NCBI GenBank assembly: GCA_947383145.1
Contig: CANDCH010000013.1
Span: forward strand, 1 to 55,334
Origin: an uncultured bacterium
GTDB lineage: Bacteria; Bacillota; Clostridia; Oscillospirales; Oscillospiraceae
Reading direction: 5' to 3'
Length of the DNA stretch: 55,334 nucleotides
Below are positions 1-8,700 of this stretch, piece by piece. Both the position numbers and the translations under genes were made by a program. The notes beneath the pieces were generated by a model, which saw only the letters and a list, made by a program, of their open reading frames with translations, searched no databases and was not told where the DNA came from. The stretch's first letter is position 1; each line of letters begins with the position of its first letter.

Positions 1-69
1 AGCGGAATGAGAGAGCTTTCGCCGCAGGCGGAAGCGAAGGATATGGAGCTTGCGGCGACGAGGAGGTGA
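1..69 (+). CDS. 3' end of an upstream gene, possibly flhB
   Basis: The frame starting at base 1 is open for 22 codons and ends with TGA at 67-69. The tail is rich in Glu, Ala and Arg. The AGGAGGTGA that ends this gene also serves as the ribosome binding site of flhA seven bases on, so the two are probably in one operon. In Clostridia the gene before flhA is usually flhB, whose last residues vary in sequence. That assignment rests on position only, because the fragment is too short to recognise. Confidence 0.45.
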   Translation, partial: SGMRELSPQAEAKDMELAATRR

Positions 70-75
70 CCACCC

Positions 76-2181
76 ATGCTCAAACGTATTACCGATAATG
101 CCATAGCGTTGTTTGTGGTGGTTGTGGTCATGTTCCTGTTCGTCCCCTTGAACCCCGCCATCCTGGACATCCTGCTGGTGGTCAACATCGGGCTGTCCAT
201 CATGATTCTGATGATTACCATGAACATCTCGGAGGCGCTGGATTTCTCCATCTTCCCCTCCCTGCTGCTCATTACCACCCTGTTCCGGCTGGGCATGAAC
301 GTGTCCAGCACCCGGATGATCCTCACCACCGGCGACCCCGGCGTGGTCATCCGCAACTTCGGCCAGCTCATCACCCAGGGCGACATCGTGGTGGGCTTCG
401 TGATCTTCTTCATCATTGTGCTGGTCCAGCTCATCGTCATCACCAAGGGCGCGGAGCGCGTGTCCGAGGTGGCCGCCCGGTTCACCCTGGACGCCATGCC
501 CGGCAAGCAGATGGCCATCGACGCCGACCTGTCCTCCGGCCTCATCGACGAGCAGCAGGCCCGCACCCGCCGGGAGAAGATTCAGAAGGAGGCCGACTTC
601 TACGGCGCCATGGACGGCGCCACCAAGATCGTCAAGGGCGACTCCACCATGTCCATTATCATCACGGTGATCAACCTGGTGGGCGGCCTGCTCATCGGGA
701 TGCTGGGCCGGGGGATGGAGCCCATGGAGGCCCTCAGCTCCATCTGTATCCTCACCATCGGCGACGGCCTGGTGTCCCAGATCCCCTCCCTGATGATCTC
801 CACCGCCACCGGCATGATCGTCACCCGCTCTGTGTCCGACGGCAGCCTGAACGCCGATGTGATGGGCCAGTTCAAGGCCCAGCCCCGGGCCATCATGACC
901 ACCGGCGTCATTCTGGTGATCCTGGCCGCCATCCCCGGCACGCCCACCGTCCCGCTGTTCATCGGCGGCGCGGCCCTGCTGGGCGGAGGCTTCTTCCTCA
1001 CTCGCCAGATGGACGCCCAGCGCCAGGCGGCCGCCGCCGCGGCCCAGGCCCCCGCGGAGCTCCCGGAGGAGGCGGCCCCCAGCGAGAGCGACTTCTACAA
1101 GGATATCAACAACGTGTACACCCTGCTGTCGGTGGAGCCGGTGGAGATGGAGTTCGGCTACAGCCTCATCCCCCTGGTGGACGAACGGCACGGCGGAAAG
1201 CTCATCAGCCGCGTCATCATCTTCCGGCGGCAGTATGCCCAGGATATGGGCTTTGTCATCCCCTCCATCCGAATGCACGACTCGTCCACGCTGGGCACCA
1301 ACCAGTACTCCATCCGCATCAAGGGCGAGGTGGTGGCCCAGGGCGAGATTCTGGTGGACTACTACCTGGCCCTGGAGCCCCCCAACCCCCTGGGGGAGAT
1401 CGACGGCATCGAGACCATCGAGCCCGCCTACGGCATCCCCTCCCGTTGGATTCTCCCGGAGAACAAGGAGATGGCGGAGATCTACGGCTACAATGTCATC
1501 GACCCGCTGTCCGTCATGCTGACCCATCTGGCGGAGACGGTGAAGAAGCACGCCTACGAGCTGCTGGACCGGGCGGAGACCATCCGGCTGGTGGAAAACC
1601 TGAAGCAGTCCTCCCCCGAGCTGGTGGAGGAGGCGGTGCCCGGCATCATCCCCTATGCCAAGCTGGAAAAGCTGCTGCGGAGCCTGCTCCAGGAGGGCGT
1701 GCCCATCAAGGACCTGGGCACCATCATCGAGACCGCCGCCGACGCCTTCTCCCAGGGCCGGGACCTGGACATGGCCACCGAGCAGGTCCGGGGCGCTCTG
1801 GCCCGCACCATCACCAGGCGCTTCTGCGAGGACGGCCAGCTCCGGGTCATCACCCTGGACGCCGAGGTGGAAAAGCGGATCATCTCCTCCCTCACCCGCA
1901 ACGAGCAGGGCGTGTACCTGGCCATGGGCCCCGACCTGATGCAGTCCATCATCGCCCAGATGGCCGAGCACCTGAAGAAATTCGGCGATCTTTCCCAGAC
2001 GCCGGTCATCCTGGTCAGCCAGGTGATCCGGGGCTATTTCAGCCGGATGATTACCCAGTTCTACCCCAACGTCTACGTGCTGTCCTTCAATGAGATCACC
2101 AACAGCGTGCAGATTCAGGCCCTGGGCAACATCACCGCCGAGGTGCCCATTCAGTCCCAGCGAAGGGCGGTGGCCACATGA
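76..2181 (+). CDS. flhA: FlhA, flagellar type III export gate protein
   Basis: FlhA forms the membrane ring of the flagellar protein export apparatus and docks chaperone-substrate complexes. The 701-residue length is normal. Residues 1-330 carry the hydrophobic helices, including the FHIPEP-family stretch FRLGMNVSSTRMIL near residue 76. An Ala-rich linker near residues 315-335 precedes the cytoplasmic domain. The ATG follows AGGAGGTGA by six bases. The stop overlaps the next gene as ATGA, which suggests translational coupling to the sigma factor. In many Firmicutes flhF and flhG come next; here they do not. Confidence 0.97.
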   Translation: MLKRITDNAIALFVVVVVMFLFVPLNPAILDILLVVNIGLSIMILMITMNISEALDFSIFPSLLLITTLFRLGMNVSSTRMILTTGDPGVVIRNFGQLITQGDIVVGFVIFFIIVLVQLIVITKGAERVSEVAARFTLDAMPGKQMAIDADLSSGLIDEQQARTRREKIQKEADFYGAMDGATKIVKGDSTMSIIITVINLVGGLLIGMLGRGMEPMEALSSICILTIGDGLVSQIPSLMISTATGMIVTRSVSDGSLNADVMGQFKAQPRAIMTTGVILVILAAIPGTPTVPLFIGGAALLGGGFFLTRQMDAQRQAAAAAAQAPAELPEEAAPSESDFYKDINNVYTLLSVEPVEMEFGYSLIPLVDERHGGKLISRVIIFRRQYAQDMGFVIPSIRMHDSSTLGTNQYSIRIKGEVVAQGEILVDYYLALEPPNPLGEIDGIETIEPAYGIPSRWILPENKEMAEIYGYNVIDPLSVMLTHLAETVKKHAYELLDRAETIRLVENLKQSSPELVEEAVPGIIPYAKLEKLLRSLLQEGVPIKDLGTIIETAADAFSQGRDLDMATEQVRGALARTITRRFCEDGQLRVITLDAEVEKRIISSLTRNEQGVYLAMGPDLMQSIIAQMAEHLKKFGDLSQTPVILVSQVIRGYFSRMITQFYPNVYVLSFNEITNSVQIQALGNITAEVPIQSQRRAVAT

Positions 2182-3017
2182 GCCCCACACTGGAACGGCG
2201 CTTCACGGAGGGCGAGATCGAGGCGATGCCCACCCCGGACCTGCTGGCCCTGTACAAGGCCACCGGGGAGGAGGAGCTTAAGTGGCCCCTGGTCCTGCGG
2301 TACGAGGGGCTTATCAAGAGCGCTGCGCTCCAGATCCGGGGGGTGTATAGCAGCTTCGCCCAGGTGGACGACATTGTCAGCGAGGGCATTCTCACGCTGC
2401 TGAGCTCCATCGACAAGTTCGACCCGGACAAGGGCATCAAGTTTGAGACCTATGTCTCCAAGCGCATCCGGGGGATGGTCATTGACCTGGCCCGAAAGCA
2501 GGACTGGCTGCCCCGGAATATCCGCCAGCGGGCCAAGGAGATCGACGCCGCGGTGTCCGCCCTGGCCAACGAGCTGGGACGGTTCCCCACCGACCAGGAG
2601 GTGGCCGGCCATCTGGGGGTGCCCACGGACAAGTACCAGAAGGACGCCGCGCGGGTGGCGCTGAGCAACACCCTGTCCCTGGACGCGCTGATGGACGCCC
2701 GGGACATGGAGGGCTACCGCTTCGAGGTGTCCTCCGAGGACCCCTCCGTTCAGCCTGAGCTGGTGCTGGAGGACCAGGAGCTCCAGGAGACCCTGGCCCA
2801 GGGCGTCGCCGCCCTGCAAAAAAACGAACAGATTGTGCTCTCCCTCTATTACGAAAAAAACCTGCACATGAAGGAAATCGCCCAGGTGATGGGGGTGAGC
2901 GAGCCCCGCATCTCCCAAATCCACTCCCGGGCCATCCAGAAGCTGCGGGATCACATGAGCGGATACCTGAACAGCGAACCCCCTGCAAAAAACTCGAAAA
3001 AGCGGAAGAAGGCATGA
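2178..3017 (+). CDS. fliA: FliA/WhiG-type flagellar sigma factor (sigma-28)
   Basis: This is an alternative sigma factor for late flagellar and chemotaxis genes. Region 2 is clear around residues 55-115 (DDIVSEGILTLL, then FDPDKGIKFETYVSKRIRG and a DWLPRNIRQRAKEID segment, the family hallmark). Regions 3 and 4 follow, with a C-terminal helix-turn-helix (MKEIAQVMGVSEPRISQIHS). At 279 residues it is slightly longer than typical SigD, with a Lys-rich end. Its likely antagonist FlgM is encoded at 27570-27887. Target promoters can be read before fliD, flgM and cheA. The start overlaps the flhA stop. Confidence 0.93.
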   Translation: MSPTLERRFTEGEIEAMPTPDLLALYKATGEEELKWPLVLRYEGLIKSAALQIRGVYSSFAQVDDIVSEGILTLLSSIDKFDPDKGIKFETYVSKRIRGMVIDLARKQDWLPRNIRQRAKEIDAAVSALANELGRFPTDQEVAGHLGVPTDKYQKDAARVALSNTLSLDALMDARDMEGYRFEVSSEDPSVQPELVLEDQELQETLAQGVAALQKNEQIVLSLYYEKNLHMKEIAQVMGVSEPRISQIHSRAIQKLRDHMSGYLNSEPPAKNSKKRKKA

Positions 3018-3023
3018 TGCAAG

Positions 3024-3776
3024 ATGTTTAAGGGCTTTTACAACCTCACCTCCGGCATGGTGACCCACCAGCGCAACCTGACCGTGGTGGGCAACAACAT
3101 GGTGAACATCTCCACCGCCGGCTTCAAGGAGAGCCGGTATATCGCCAGCACCTTCGACGACGTGATGTACTCCCGGGTGGGCAACGAGGAGAAGATCTAC
3201 ACCGAGATCGGCCGCCAGAGCTACATCCGCGCCAACAGCGAGATTTATGTGGACTACAGCCAGGGCATCCCGGAGCCCACCGAAATTCCCCTGGACTTCG
3301 CCATCATGGGGGACGGGTTCTTCGCCATCCAGCGGGAGGACGGGGACATCGTCTACACCAGGGCGGGCAGTTTCTCCCTGGACGAGGAGGGCTTCCTCTG
3401 CTTCCCCGGCGCCGGCCAGGTGCTGGACCCGGAGGGCAATCCCATCCAGCTGGGCACCGACAAGCTGGCGGTGGACGCCCAGGGAAACATCTCCACCCAA
3501 GACGGCGCTTACCTGGGCCAGCTGGGGGTGTACGTCTTTGAGGACCCCCAGCAGCTGGACCACGACGGCGAGGGCTTTTTCACCGGCGAGGGCGCCCAGC
3601 CCGCCCAGCTGCCCCAGGTGCTGTGGAAGTATCTGGAGCGGTCCAACACCGACATGGTGCGGGTGATGACGGAGATGCTCACCAGCCAGCGGGCGCTGCA
3701 AAGCGCGGCGTCGGTGACCAAAATGTACGACGAGGTCATGGGCCACGCGGCCAGCGACGTGGGCCGGATGGGATGA
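3024..3776 (+). CDS. Flagellar rod/hook-basal body protein (FlgF/FlgG family, copy 1)
   Basis: This is a 250-residue axial protein. The N-terminal rod motif (NNMVNISTAGFKES, residues about 25-38) and the C-terminal heptad helix (NTDMVRVMTEMLTSQRALQSAASV) pair to form the rod coiled coil. The middle domain contains MGDGFFAI, typical of FlgE/F/G proteins. It lies six bases after the sigma gene and 11 before a second family member, like the flhO-flhP pair of Bacillus. Which copy is proximal and which is distal rod cannot be decided from sequence alone. Confidence 0.92.
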   Translation: MFKGFYNLTSGMVTHQRNLTVVGNNMVNISTAGFKESRYIASTFDDVMYSRVGNEEKIYTEIGRQSYIRANSEIYVDYSQGIPEPTEIPLDFAIMGDGFFAIQREDGDIVYTRAGSFSLDEEGFLCFPGAGQVLDPEGNPIQLGTDKLAVDAQGNISTQDGAYLGQLGVYVFEDPQQLDHDGEGFFTGEGAQPAQLPQVLWKYLERSNTDMVRVMTEMLTSQRALQSAASVTKMYDEVMGHAASDVGRMG

Positions 3777-3787
3777 GGTGAACGGAG

Positions 3788-4531
3788 ATGAATCAATCCT
3801 TTTATATCGGCGCGGTGGGCGCCCAGCAGCAGCTGCGCCGCCTGAACGTCCACGGCGACAACATTGCCAACCTGAACACCGTGGGTTTCAAGGCGGACCG
3901 CTCCGACTTCAGCGCCCTGATGTTCCAGAACCACCGGGGAATCGAGGAGGAGCTGCCCATGGGCGTGGGCGCGCGGCTGCTCATGACCGCCACCGACTTC
4001 TCCCAGGGCCCGGTGGAGGACAACGGCCGGTCCCTGGACTACATGATCGAGGGGGAGGGCTTCTTCGGGCTGGTGGATCTGGCCACGGGAGAGGTCACCT
4101 ATACCCGCAACGGCGCGTTTGTCATGTCCTCGCTGGAGCGGCCCACCGGCCAGGTGGATGAGAACGGCCAGCCCATCCTGGAGACGGTGTTCTGCCTGGG
4201 CGACGGCACCGGCCGCTTTGTGCTCAGCGAGTCCGGCGGCCTCATCGAGGTGGAGGACCCCGCCCAGAAGCTGCCCATCGGCATTTTTGACTTTTCCAAC
4301 TATAACGGCATGATCCAGCTGGACGACACCCGCTATCTGCCCGTGGATAAAAACGGCAACCTGTGGTACGGCGCCGGCGTGCTCCGCCAGGGCGTGCTGG
4401 AGGGCTCCAACGCCGACCTGGCGGAGGAGTACACCAAAGTGATCGAATCCCAGCGGGCCTACGGCATGGCCCTGAAGATGGTGCAGACCTCCGACGAGAT
4501 TGAGAACACCATCAACAATCTGCGCAGCTGA
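3788..4531 (+). CDS. flgG: Flagellar rod/hook-basal body protein (FlgG family, copy 2)
   Basis: This is a 247-residue paralogue of the preceding gene. It has the N-terminal GDNIANLNTVGFKADRSDF motif, the EGEGFFGLVDL central element and the C-terminal NADLAEEYTKVIESQRAYG helix. The C-terminal helix is closer to the FlgG consensus than copy 1. It would polymerise in the distal rod beneath the hook. cheC follows 12 bases downstream with an AGGAGG site, so rod and chemotaxis genes appear co-transcribed. Confidence 0.9.
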   Translation: MNQSFYIGAVGAQQQLRRLNVHGDNIANLNTVGFKADRSDFSALMFQNHRGIEEELPMGVGARLLMTATDFSQGPVEDNGRSLDYMIEGEGFFGLVDLATGEVTYTRNGAFVMSSLERPTGQVDENGQPILETVFCLGDGTGRFVLSESGGLIEVEDPAQKLPIGIFDFSNYNGMIQLDDTRYLPVDKNGNLWYGAGVLRQGVLEGSNADLAEEYTKVIESQRAYGMALKMVQTSDEIENTINNLRS

Positions 4532-4543
4532 GGAGGAAATTGA

Positions 4544-5170
4544 ATGTCGATTAAGAACTACGACGAGCTGAACTCCCTGGAGCTGGATACCCTCCGGGAG
4601 ATCGGCAGCGTCGGCACCGGCAACGCCGCCACCGCCCTGTCCCAGATGCTGGGCAGGCAGGTGCGCATCACGCTGCCCGAGGTGCGGATCATGGGCTATA
4701 ACGAGGCCATTGAGTGGATCGGCGGCCCGGAGGAGATCACCGCCGGCGTGCTGGTGAAGCTCAGCGGCCAGGTGAACGGCATCATGCTGTCGGTACAGCC
4801 GCTGGAGTTTGTCAACATCGTGCTGGAGAGCGTGATGGGGAAGACGGTGACCGATTACGCCCAGCTCACCGAGATGGAGCACTCCGCCCTGGTGGAGGTG
4901 GGCAACATCATGATCTCCACCTTCATCAATGCCCTGAGCGGTCTGGCCGGCATGGACGTGAGCCTGACGGTGCCCGCCTTTACCGTGGACATGCAAGGGG
5001 CGATTCTCGCCGTGCCCATGGCGGAGTACGGCGGACAGTCCGACTACATCATGACCATCGGAGGAAACTTTGTGAGCGAGGACAAGCAGGTTCCCTGCCG
5101 CCTGCTGATGTCTCCCGACCTCCGGTCTCTAAATGCTCTTTTAAGGAAGCTGGGCGTGAGCGATGGCTGA
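4544..5170 (+). CDS. cheC: CheC, CheY-P phosphatase
   Basis: CheC dephosphorylates CheY-P and binds CheD in the Bacillus/Thermotoga adaptation system. Both pseudo-repeated active-site helices are visible: E-x-GSVGTGNAATALS at about residues 16-30 and EVGNIMISTFIN at about 110-125, each with the conserved Glu and Asn pair. The length of 208 residues is normal. The last eight bases overlap cheD, so the two are likely translated together. No cheY is seen in this window; the nearest receiver domain is in the CheV-type protein downstream. Confidence 0.93.
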   Translation: MSIKNYDELNSLELDTLREIGSVGTGNAATALSQMLGRQVRITLPEVRIMGYNEAIEWIGGPEEITAGVLVKLSGQVNGIMLSVQPLEFVNIVLESVMGKTVTDYAQLTEMEHSALVEVGNIMISTFINALSGLAGMDVSLTVPAFTVDMQGAILAVPMAEYGGQSDYIMTIGGNFVSEDKQVPCRLLMSPDLRSLNALLRKLGVSDG

Positions 5171-5642
5171 CAAGATCACGATCGGTATTGCGGACATGAA
5201 GCTGGCCAAAGGGGAGGGCATGTTGGTCACCTACGCGCTGGGGTCCTGCATCGGCATCTGCCTGCATGACCCGGCCCTGAAGCTGGGGGCCCTGGTGCAT
5301 ATCATGCTGCCGCTGAATATGGAGACGGGGCGCAAAAACCCGATGAAGTATGCCGATACCGGGATCAAAGAGACCTTGAAGCAGATGGAGGCCAAGGGCG
5401 CCAGCCGCTCCAGGATCACCGCCAAGATCGCCGGCGGGGCCATGATGTTCAAGGACGGCAGCGGTTCGCTGGGCAACATCGGCCAGAGAAATATCGAGAG
5501 CGTCAAGCTGAACCTGAAAAAGGAGGGCGTCCGCCTGCTGAAGGAGGACGTGGGCGGCACCGTGGCCCGTACCCTGCTCTTTGATGTGAACAGCGGCCTG
5601 GCCTGCATCCGCAGCTATGGCCGTCAGGAACTTATCATTTAA
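5163..5642 (+). CDS. cheD: CheD, receptor glutamine deamidase
   Basis: CheD deamidates glutamines of chemoreceptors and switches receptor activity according to CheC binding. The catalytic triad is present: Thr23, Cys29 (in ALGSCIG) and His46 (in GALVHIMLP). The 159-residue length fits the family. It overlaps cheC by eight bases. A chemoreceptor that could be a substrate is encoded at 15347-17146. Confidence 0.95.
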   Translation: MADKITIGIADMKLAKGEGMLVTYALGSCIGICLHDPALKLGALVHIMLPLNMETGRKNPMKYADTGIKETLKQMEAKGASRSRITAKIAGGAMMFKDGSGSLGNIGQRNIESVKLNLKKEGVRLLKEDVGGTVARTLLFDVNSGLACIRSYGRQELII

Positions 5643-5672
5643 CACCGCGCAAGCGGAGAGGGAGTGTTGGCA

Positions 5673-6605
5673 ATGATGGAAGATAACAAACAGGGCATCC
5701 TGCTGGAATCCGGCACCAATGAGATTGAGATCATGAAGTTCACCATCGGTGGGAACCTGTACGGCATCAATGTGGCCAAGGTCCGGGAGATCATGATCTC
5801 CGCGCCGGTGAAGCCCATGCCCATGGCCCACCCGTCGGTGGAGGGCATCTTCAAGCCCAGGGACACCGTGCTCACCGTGGTGGACCTGCCCAAGTACCTG
5901 GGGGTGGACAGCCCCAAGGACCCCAAGGACATCTTCATCATCACCAACTTCAACAAGATGTTCATCGCCTTCCGGGTCCACGCCGTGGACCGCATCAGCC
6001 GCATCTCCTGGACGGACATCCAGAAGCCGGACAAGACCGTGTCCGGCGGGGCGGAGGGCGTGGCCACCGGCATCGCCCAGTGCGACGGCGAGCTGGTCAC
6101 CATCCTGGATTTCGAGCGCATTGTGGCCGAAATCGCCCCGGAGACCTCCATCCAGATGTCCGAGGTGGAGCAGCTGGGCCCCCGGGACCGCAATGAGAAG
6201 CCCATCTGGGTGGCGGAGGACTCCATCCTGTTGAGCAAGATGATTGAGGACTCCCTGCGCCGCGCCAACTATGTGAACCTGCACATGTTCTCCAACGGCC
6301 TGGAGCTGTGGGAGGCCCTGTCGGCGCTGCCCCAGGAGGGCGAGCTCACCCGGGACGTGGCCCTCATCATCACCGACATTGAGATGCCCCAGATGGACGG
6401 CCACCGGCTGACCAAGCTGGTGAAGGACAACGCCCGGTTCAAGCAGATCCCCCTGATTATTTTCTCCTCCCTCATCAGCGAGGAAATGCGGCGCAAGGGC
6501 CGGGACCTGGGCGCCGACGAGCAGCTTACCAAGCCGGAAATCGGCCATCTGGTGGACGTGATGGACCGCCTGTTGGCCCGCCAGGAGAAACAGGCCAAGG
6601 GCTGA
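5673..6605 (+). CDS. cheV: CheV-type coupling protein (CheW domain plus receiver)
   Basis: This is a coupling protein with a phosphorylatable domain. A CheW-like domain fills about residues 20-155 (KFTIGGNLYGINVAKVREI). A receiver domain follows at about 175-305, with acidic residues in WVAEDS, the phosphoacceptor Asp near 235 in ITDIEMPQMDG, and the conserved Lys in LTKPEIGH. A GTG at 5664 directly abuts the GAGAGGGA ribosome binding site, so the ATG at 5673 is chosen for its spacing; ATG at 5676 is also possible. It sits 30 bases after cheD. Confidence 0.9.
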   Translation: MMEDNKQGILLESGTNEIEIMKFTIGGNLYGINVAKVREIMISAPVKPMPMAHPSVEGIFKPRDTVLTVVDLPKYLGVDSPKDPKDIFIITNFNKMFIAFRVHAVDRISRISWTDIQKPDKTVSGGAEGVATGIAQCDGELVTILDFERIVAEIAPETSIQMSEVEQLGPRDRNEKPIWVAEDSILLSKMIEDSLRRANYVNLHMFSNGLELWEALSALPQEGELTRDVALIITDIEMPQMDGHRLTKLVKDNARFKQIPLIIFSSLISEEMRRKGRDLGADEQLTKPEIGHLVDVMDRLLARQEKQAKG

Positions 6606-6680
6606 CAGGACCGAACGGTTCGGCAGACGCCATCGCGCGATGCCGCCCAACCATAGGATTTAGTAGGAGGCGCTTAGCAT

Positions 6681-7970
6681 ATGAGCGGCAAGTATATCGT
6701 GCGGCAGCCCATCCGGGACGCTGCTGGCAACACCATCGGGCATGAAATTCTCTACCACGGGGCCAATCAGGCCTTCAGCAGCGACAGCTCCACCTCCAGC
6801 GCGGAATTTGCCGCCGCAAACACCATCTACAGCTTTCTCACGGAGAACAGCCCCAAGGTGCTGAAGGGAACGCTGAATTTCATGACCTTCACCACCATGC
6901 TGCTGATGAAGAAAACCCCCAGGCTCTTCGACAAGAGCGACCTGGTGATTCAGATTGACGACGCGGTGATCATTCACCCGCTGTCCATGCACCTGGTGCG
7001 GCAGTATGCCAAGGAGGGCTACCGGGTGGCGGTGAACGACTTCCAGTTCACCCCCCGGTATCTGTCCCTGCTGGACGACATCAACTTCATCAAAATCAAT
7101 GCCAAGACCGCCACGGAGATCACCATCCGCAACACGGTGGAGATCGCCCACAGCATGAATATCAAGTGCATCGTCACCAACATCGACGAGGAGAAGCTCT
7201 ATCAACGGGCGGTGACCCTGGGGGCGGACGCCATGGAGGGCACCTATGTGGCCGACAAGTTGACCACCAAGGCCCATAGCAGCGCGTACATCCAGAGCAA
7301 TTTCTTCCAGCTCATGGTGGCGGTCACCCGGGACGAGCCCAACGTGGAGGAGATAGAGCAGATGATCGCCGCGGACGCCAGCCTGTCCTACGGCCTTCTG
7401 AAAATGGTCAACTCCGCCTATTTCGCCCTGCGCTACCGGGCCACCACCATCCGGCAGGCCATCATGACCCTGGGTCTGGGCCAGCTGAAGCAGTGGATCT
7501 ACCTGCTCAGCGCCAGCAACGCGGAGAACGAGGTGGACCCCGGCTCGGAGGAGTTCCTGAAGCGCTCCTTTATGCGGGCCAACTTCTGCAGCGAACTGAT
7601 GAATTACGCCAAGGATATGCCCATATCCAAGGCGGAGGCCTATCTGATGGGCATGTTCTCCACCCTGAACTACCTCATCGACGCCCCCATGGAGGATATT
7701 CTGGAGGAGGTGCCGGTGGCCGACGAGATCAAGGCGGCCCTGCTCAGCCACGAGGGGCGCTGCGGAATGCTGTACGACCTGGTGCTCAGCTACGAGTCCG
7801 CCGACTGGGAGAAGATCACCGTGTTGGCCGAGGAGCTGAAAATCCCCGACAATATGATTACCAGCGTGTACTTTATCTGCATGGAAAATGTGAACACCCT
7901 CTGGGAACAGCTCACCAACCCCTATCCCCAGCAGGTGCCCGCCCCCGAGGAGGAGGCGCCCGCGCAGTAA
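6681..7970 (+). CDS. EAL-like/HDOD signalling protein (YuxH family)
   Basis: This is a 429-residue protein with two parts. Residues 1-205 resemble an EAL phosphodiesterase fold (IVRQPIRDAAGNTIGHEILYHG and INAKTATE), but the signature is HEIL rather than EAL and other metal ligands are not evident, so cyclic-di-GMP hydrolysis is doubtful. Residues about 210-400 look like an HDOD domain (DASLSYGLLKMVNSAYFALR, TIRQAIMTLGLGQLKQW). Such proteins are regulatory or scaffold-like. It closes the plus-strand operon, with an AGGAGG site before ATG 6681 and a strong hairpin just after the stop. Confidence 0.83.
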   Translation: MSGKYIVRQPIRDAAGNTIGHEILYHGANQAFSSDSSTSSAEFAAANTIYSFLTENSPKVLKGTLNFMTFTTMLLMKKTPRLFDKSDLVIQIDDAVIIHPLSMHLVRQYAKEGYRVAVNDFQFTPRYLSLLDDINFIKINAKTATEITIRNTVEIAHSMNIKCIVTNIDEEKLYQRAVTLGADAMEGTYVADKLTTKAHSSAYIQSNFFQLMVAVTRDEPNVEEIEQMIAADASLSYGLLKMVNSAYFALRYRATTIRQAIMTLGLGQLKQWIYLLSASNAENEVDPGSEEFLKRSFMRANFCSELMNYAKDMPISKAEAYLMGMFSTLNYLIDAPMEDILEEVPVADEIKAALLSHEGRCGMLYDLVLSYESADWEKITVLAEELKIPDNMITSVYFICMENVNTLWEQLTNPYPQQVPAPEEEAPAQ

Positions 7971-7979
7971 GCAGCGTAA

Positions 7980-8016
7980 AAAATCTCTGGCGGAGCACCG
8001 CTCCGCCAGAGATTTT
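7980..8016. terminator. Bidirectional terminator hairpin
   Basis: A perfect 17-bp stem with a 3-base loop lies between two convergent genes. T runs flank both sides (TTTT after the stem on plus, TTTTTT after it on minus), so it can end both the flhA operon and the parA-comFB operon. Confidence 0.85.
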
Positions 8017-8029
8017 CCGTTTGTGCGCT

Positions 8030-8683
8030 TTACCGCGCGTGGTGGGGGCGCTCCATCACCAGCTTGCAGGCCTGGAGAAGCTGGGCGGTGATATCGCTGT
8101 TGAACTTGCCCTCGTACACCGTCAGCCGGGGCACCCGGTCGTTGGGCTCCAGCACCACGTACTTGGGGGGCAGGTGGTTCAGCGTGATGGCTTTCACGTC
8201 CTCCATGCACCGTTTGCAGGTGCACAGGCCAAACATTTCCACGTACTTGGGGGCCTTCTCCTCCACCAGCACCTGCATCACGTTGATGTAGCCGGGATTT
8301 TCCGGCTCCGGGAAGGTGCGCTCCTCCTGGGCAGAGGCGGCGGGCTGCTCCTGGACCGGGGCGGGCTCGGGCTGGGGCTGGACAGGCGCGGGCCGCTCCT
8401 GGACCGGGGCGGACTCGGGCTGGGGCTGGACAGGCGCGGGCCGCTCCTGGGCCGGGGCAGGCTCGGGCTGGGGCGGAACGGAGGCGGCGCCCAGCTCGCC
8501 CTCCAGCGCGTCCTCCAGGGCGCTGCGGATCTGCACGGAGGCGGCGGCGTCCGGAGCCATGGAGGTGACGATGGGGGGGACGGGCGCGGCGGGTGCGGGC
8601 GCGGCGGCCTCCCCGGCGGGGTCGGCCTTTTTGCTCAGCAGGTTCATCACCCGCGCGGTCTTACTGGTTTTGTCCTTTGCCAT
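8030..8683 (-). CDS. ComFB-domain protein with a long Pro-rich N-terminal region
   Basis: The last 85 of 217 residues match the ComFB (late competence) family: YINVMQVLVEEKAPKY, the cysteine cluster CTCKRCMEDV, then ALTLNHLPPKYVV-like sequence (here AITLNHLPPKYVV). Residues about 65-125 hold repeats of VQPQPE-APVQERPAP, a flexible linker. ComFB proteins have recently been described as cyclic-dinucleotide receptors affecting motility or competence, so a link to motility is plausible but inferred. The gene starts 17 bases after the ParA-type gene and has its own AAGGAG site. Confidence 0.75.
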   Translation of the reverse strand: MAKDKTSKTARVMNLLSKKADPAGEAAAPAPAAPVPPIVTSMAPDAAASVQIRSALEDALEGELGAASVPPQPEPAPAQERPAPVQPQPESAPVQERPAPVQPQPEPAPVQEQPAASAQEERTFPEPENPGYINVMQVLVEEKAPKYVEMFGLCTCKRCMEDVKAITLNHLPPKYVVLEPNDRVPRLTVYEGKFNSDITAQLLQACKLVMERPHHAR

Positions 8684-8700
8684 GATGCGATACTCCTTAC

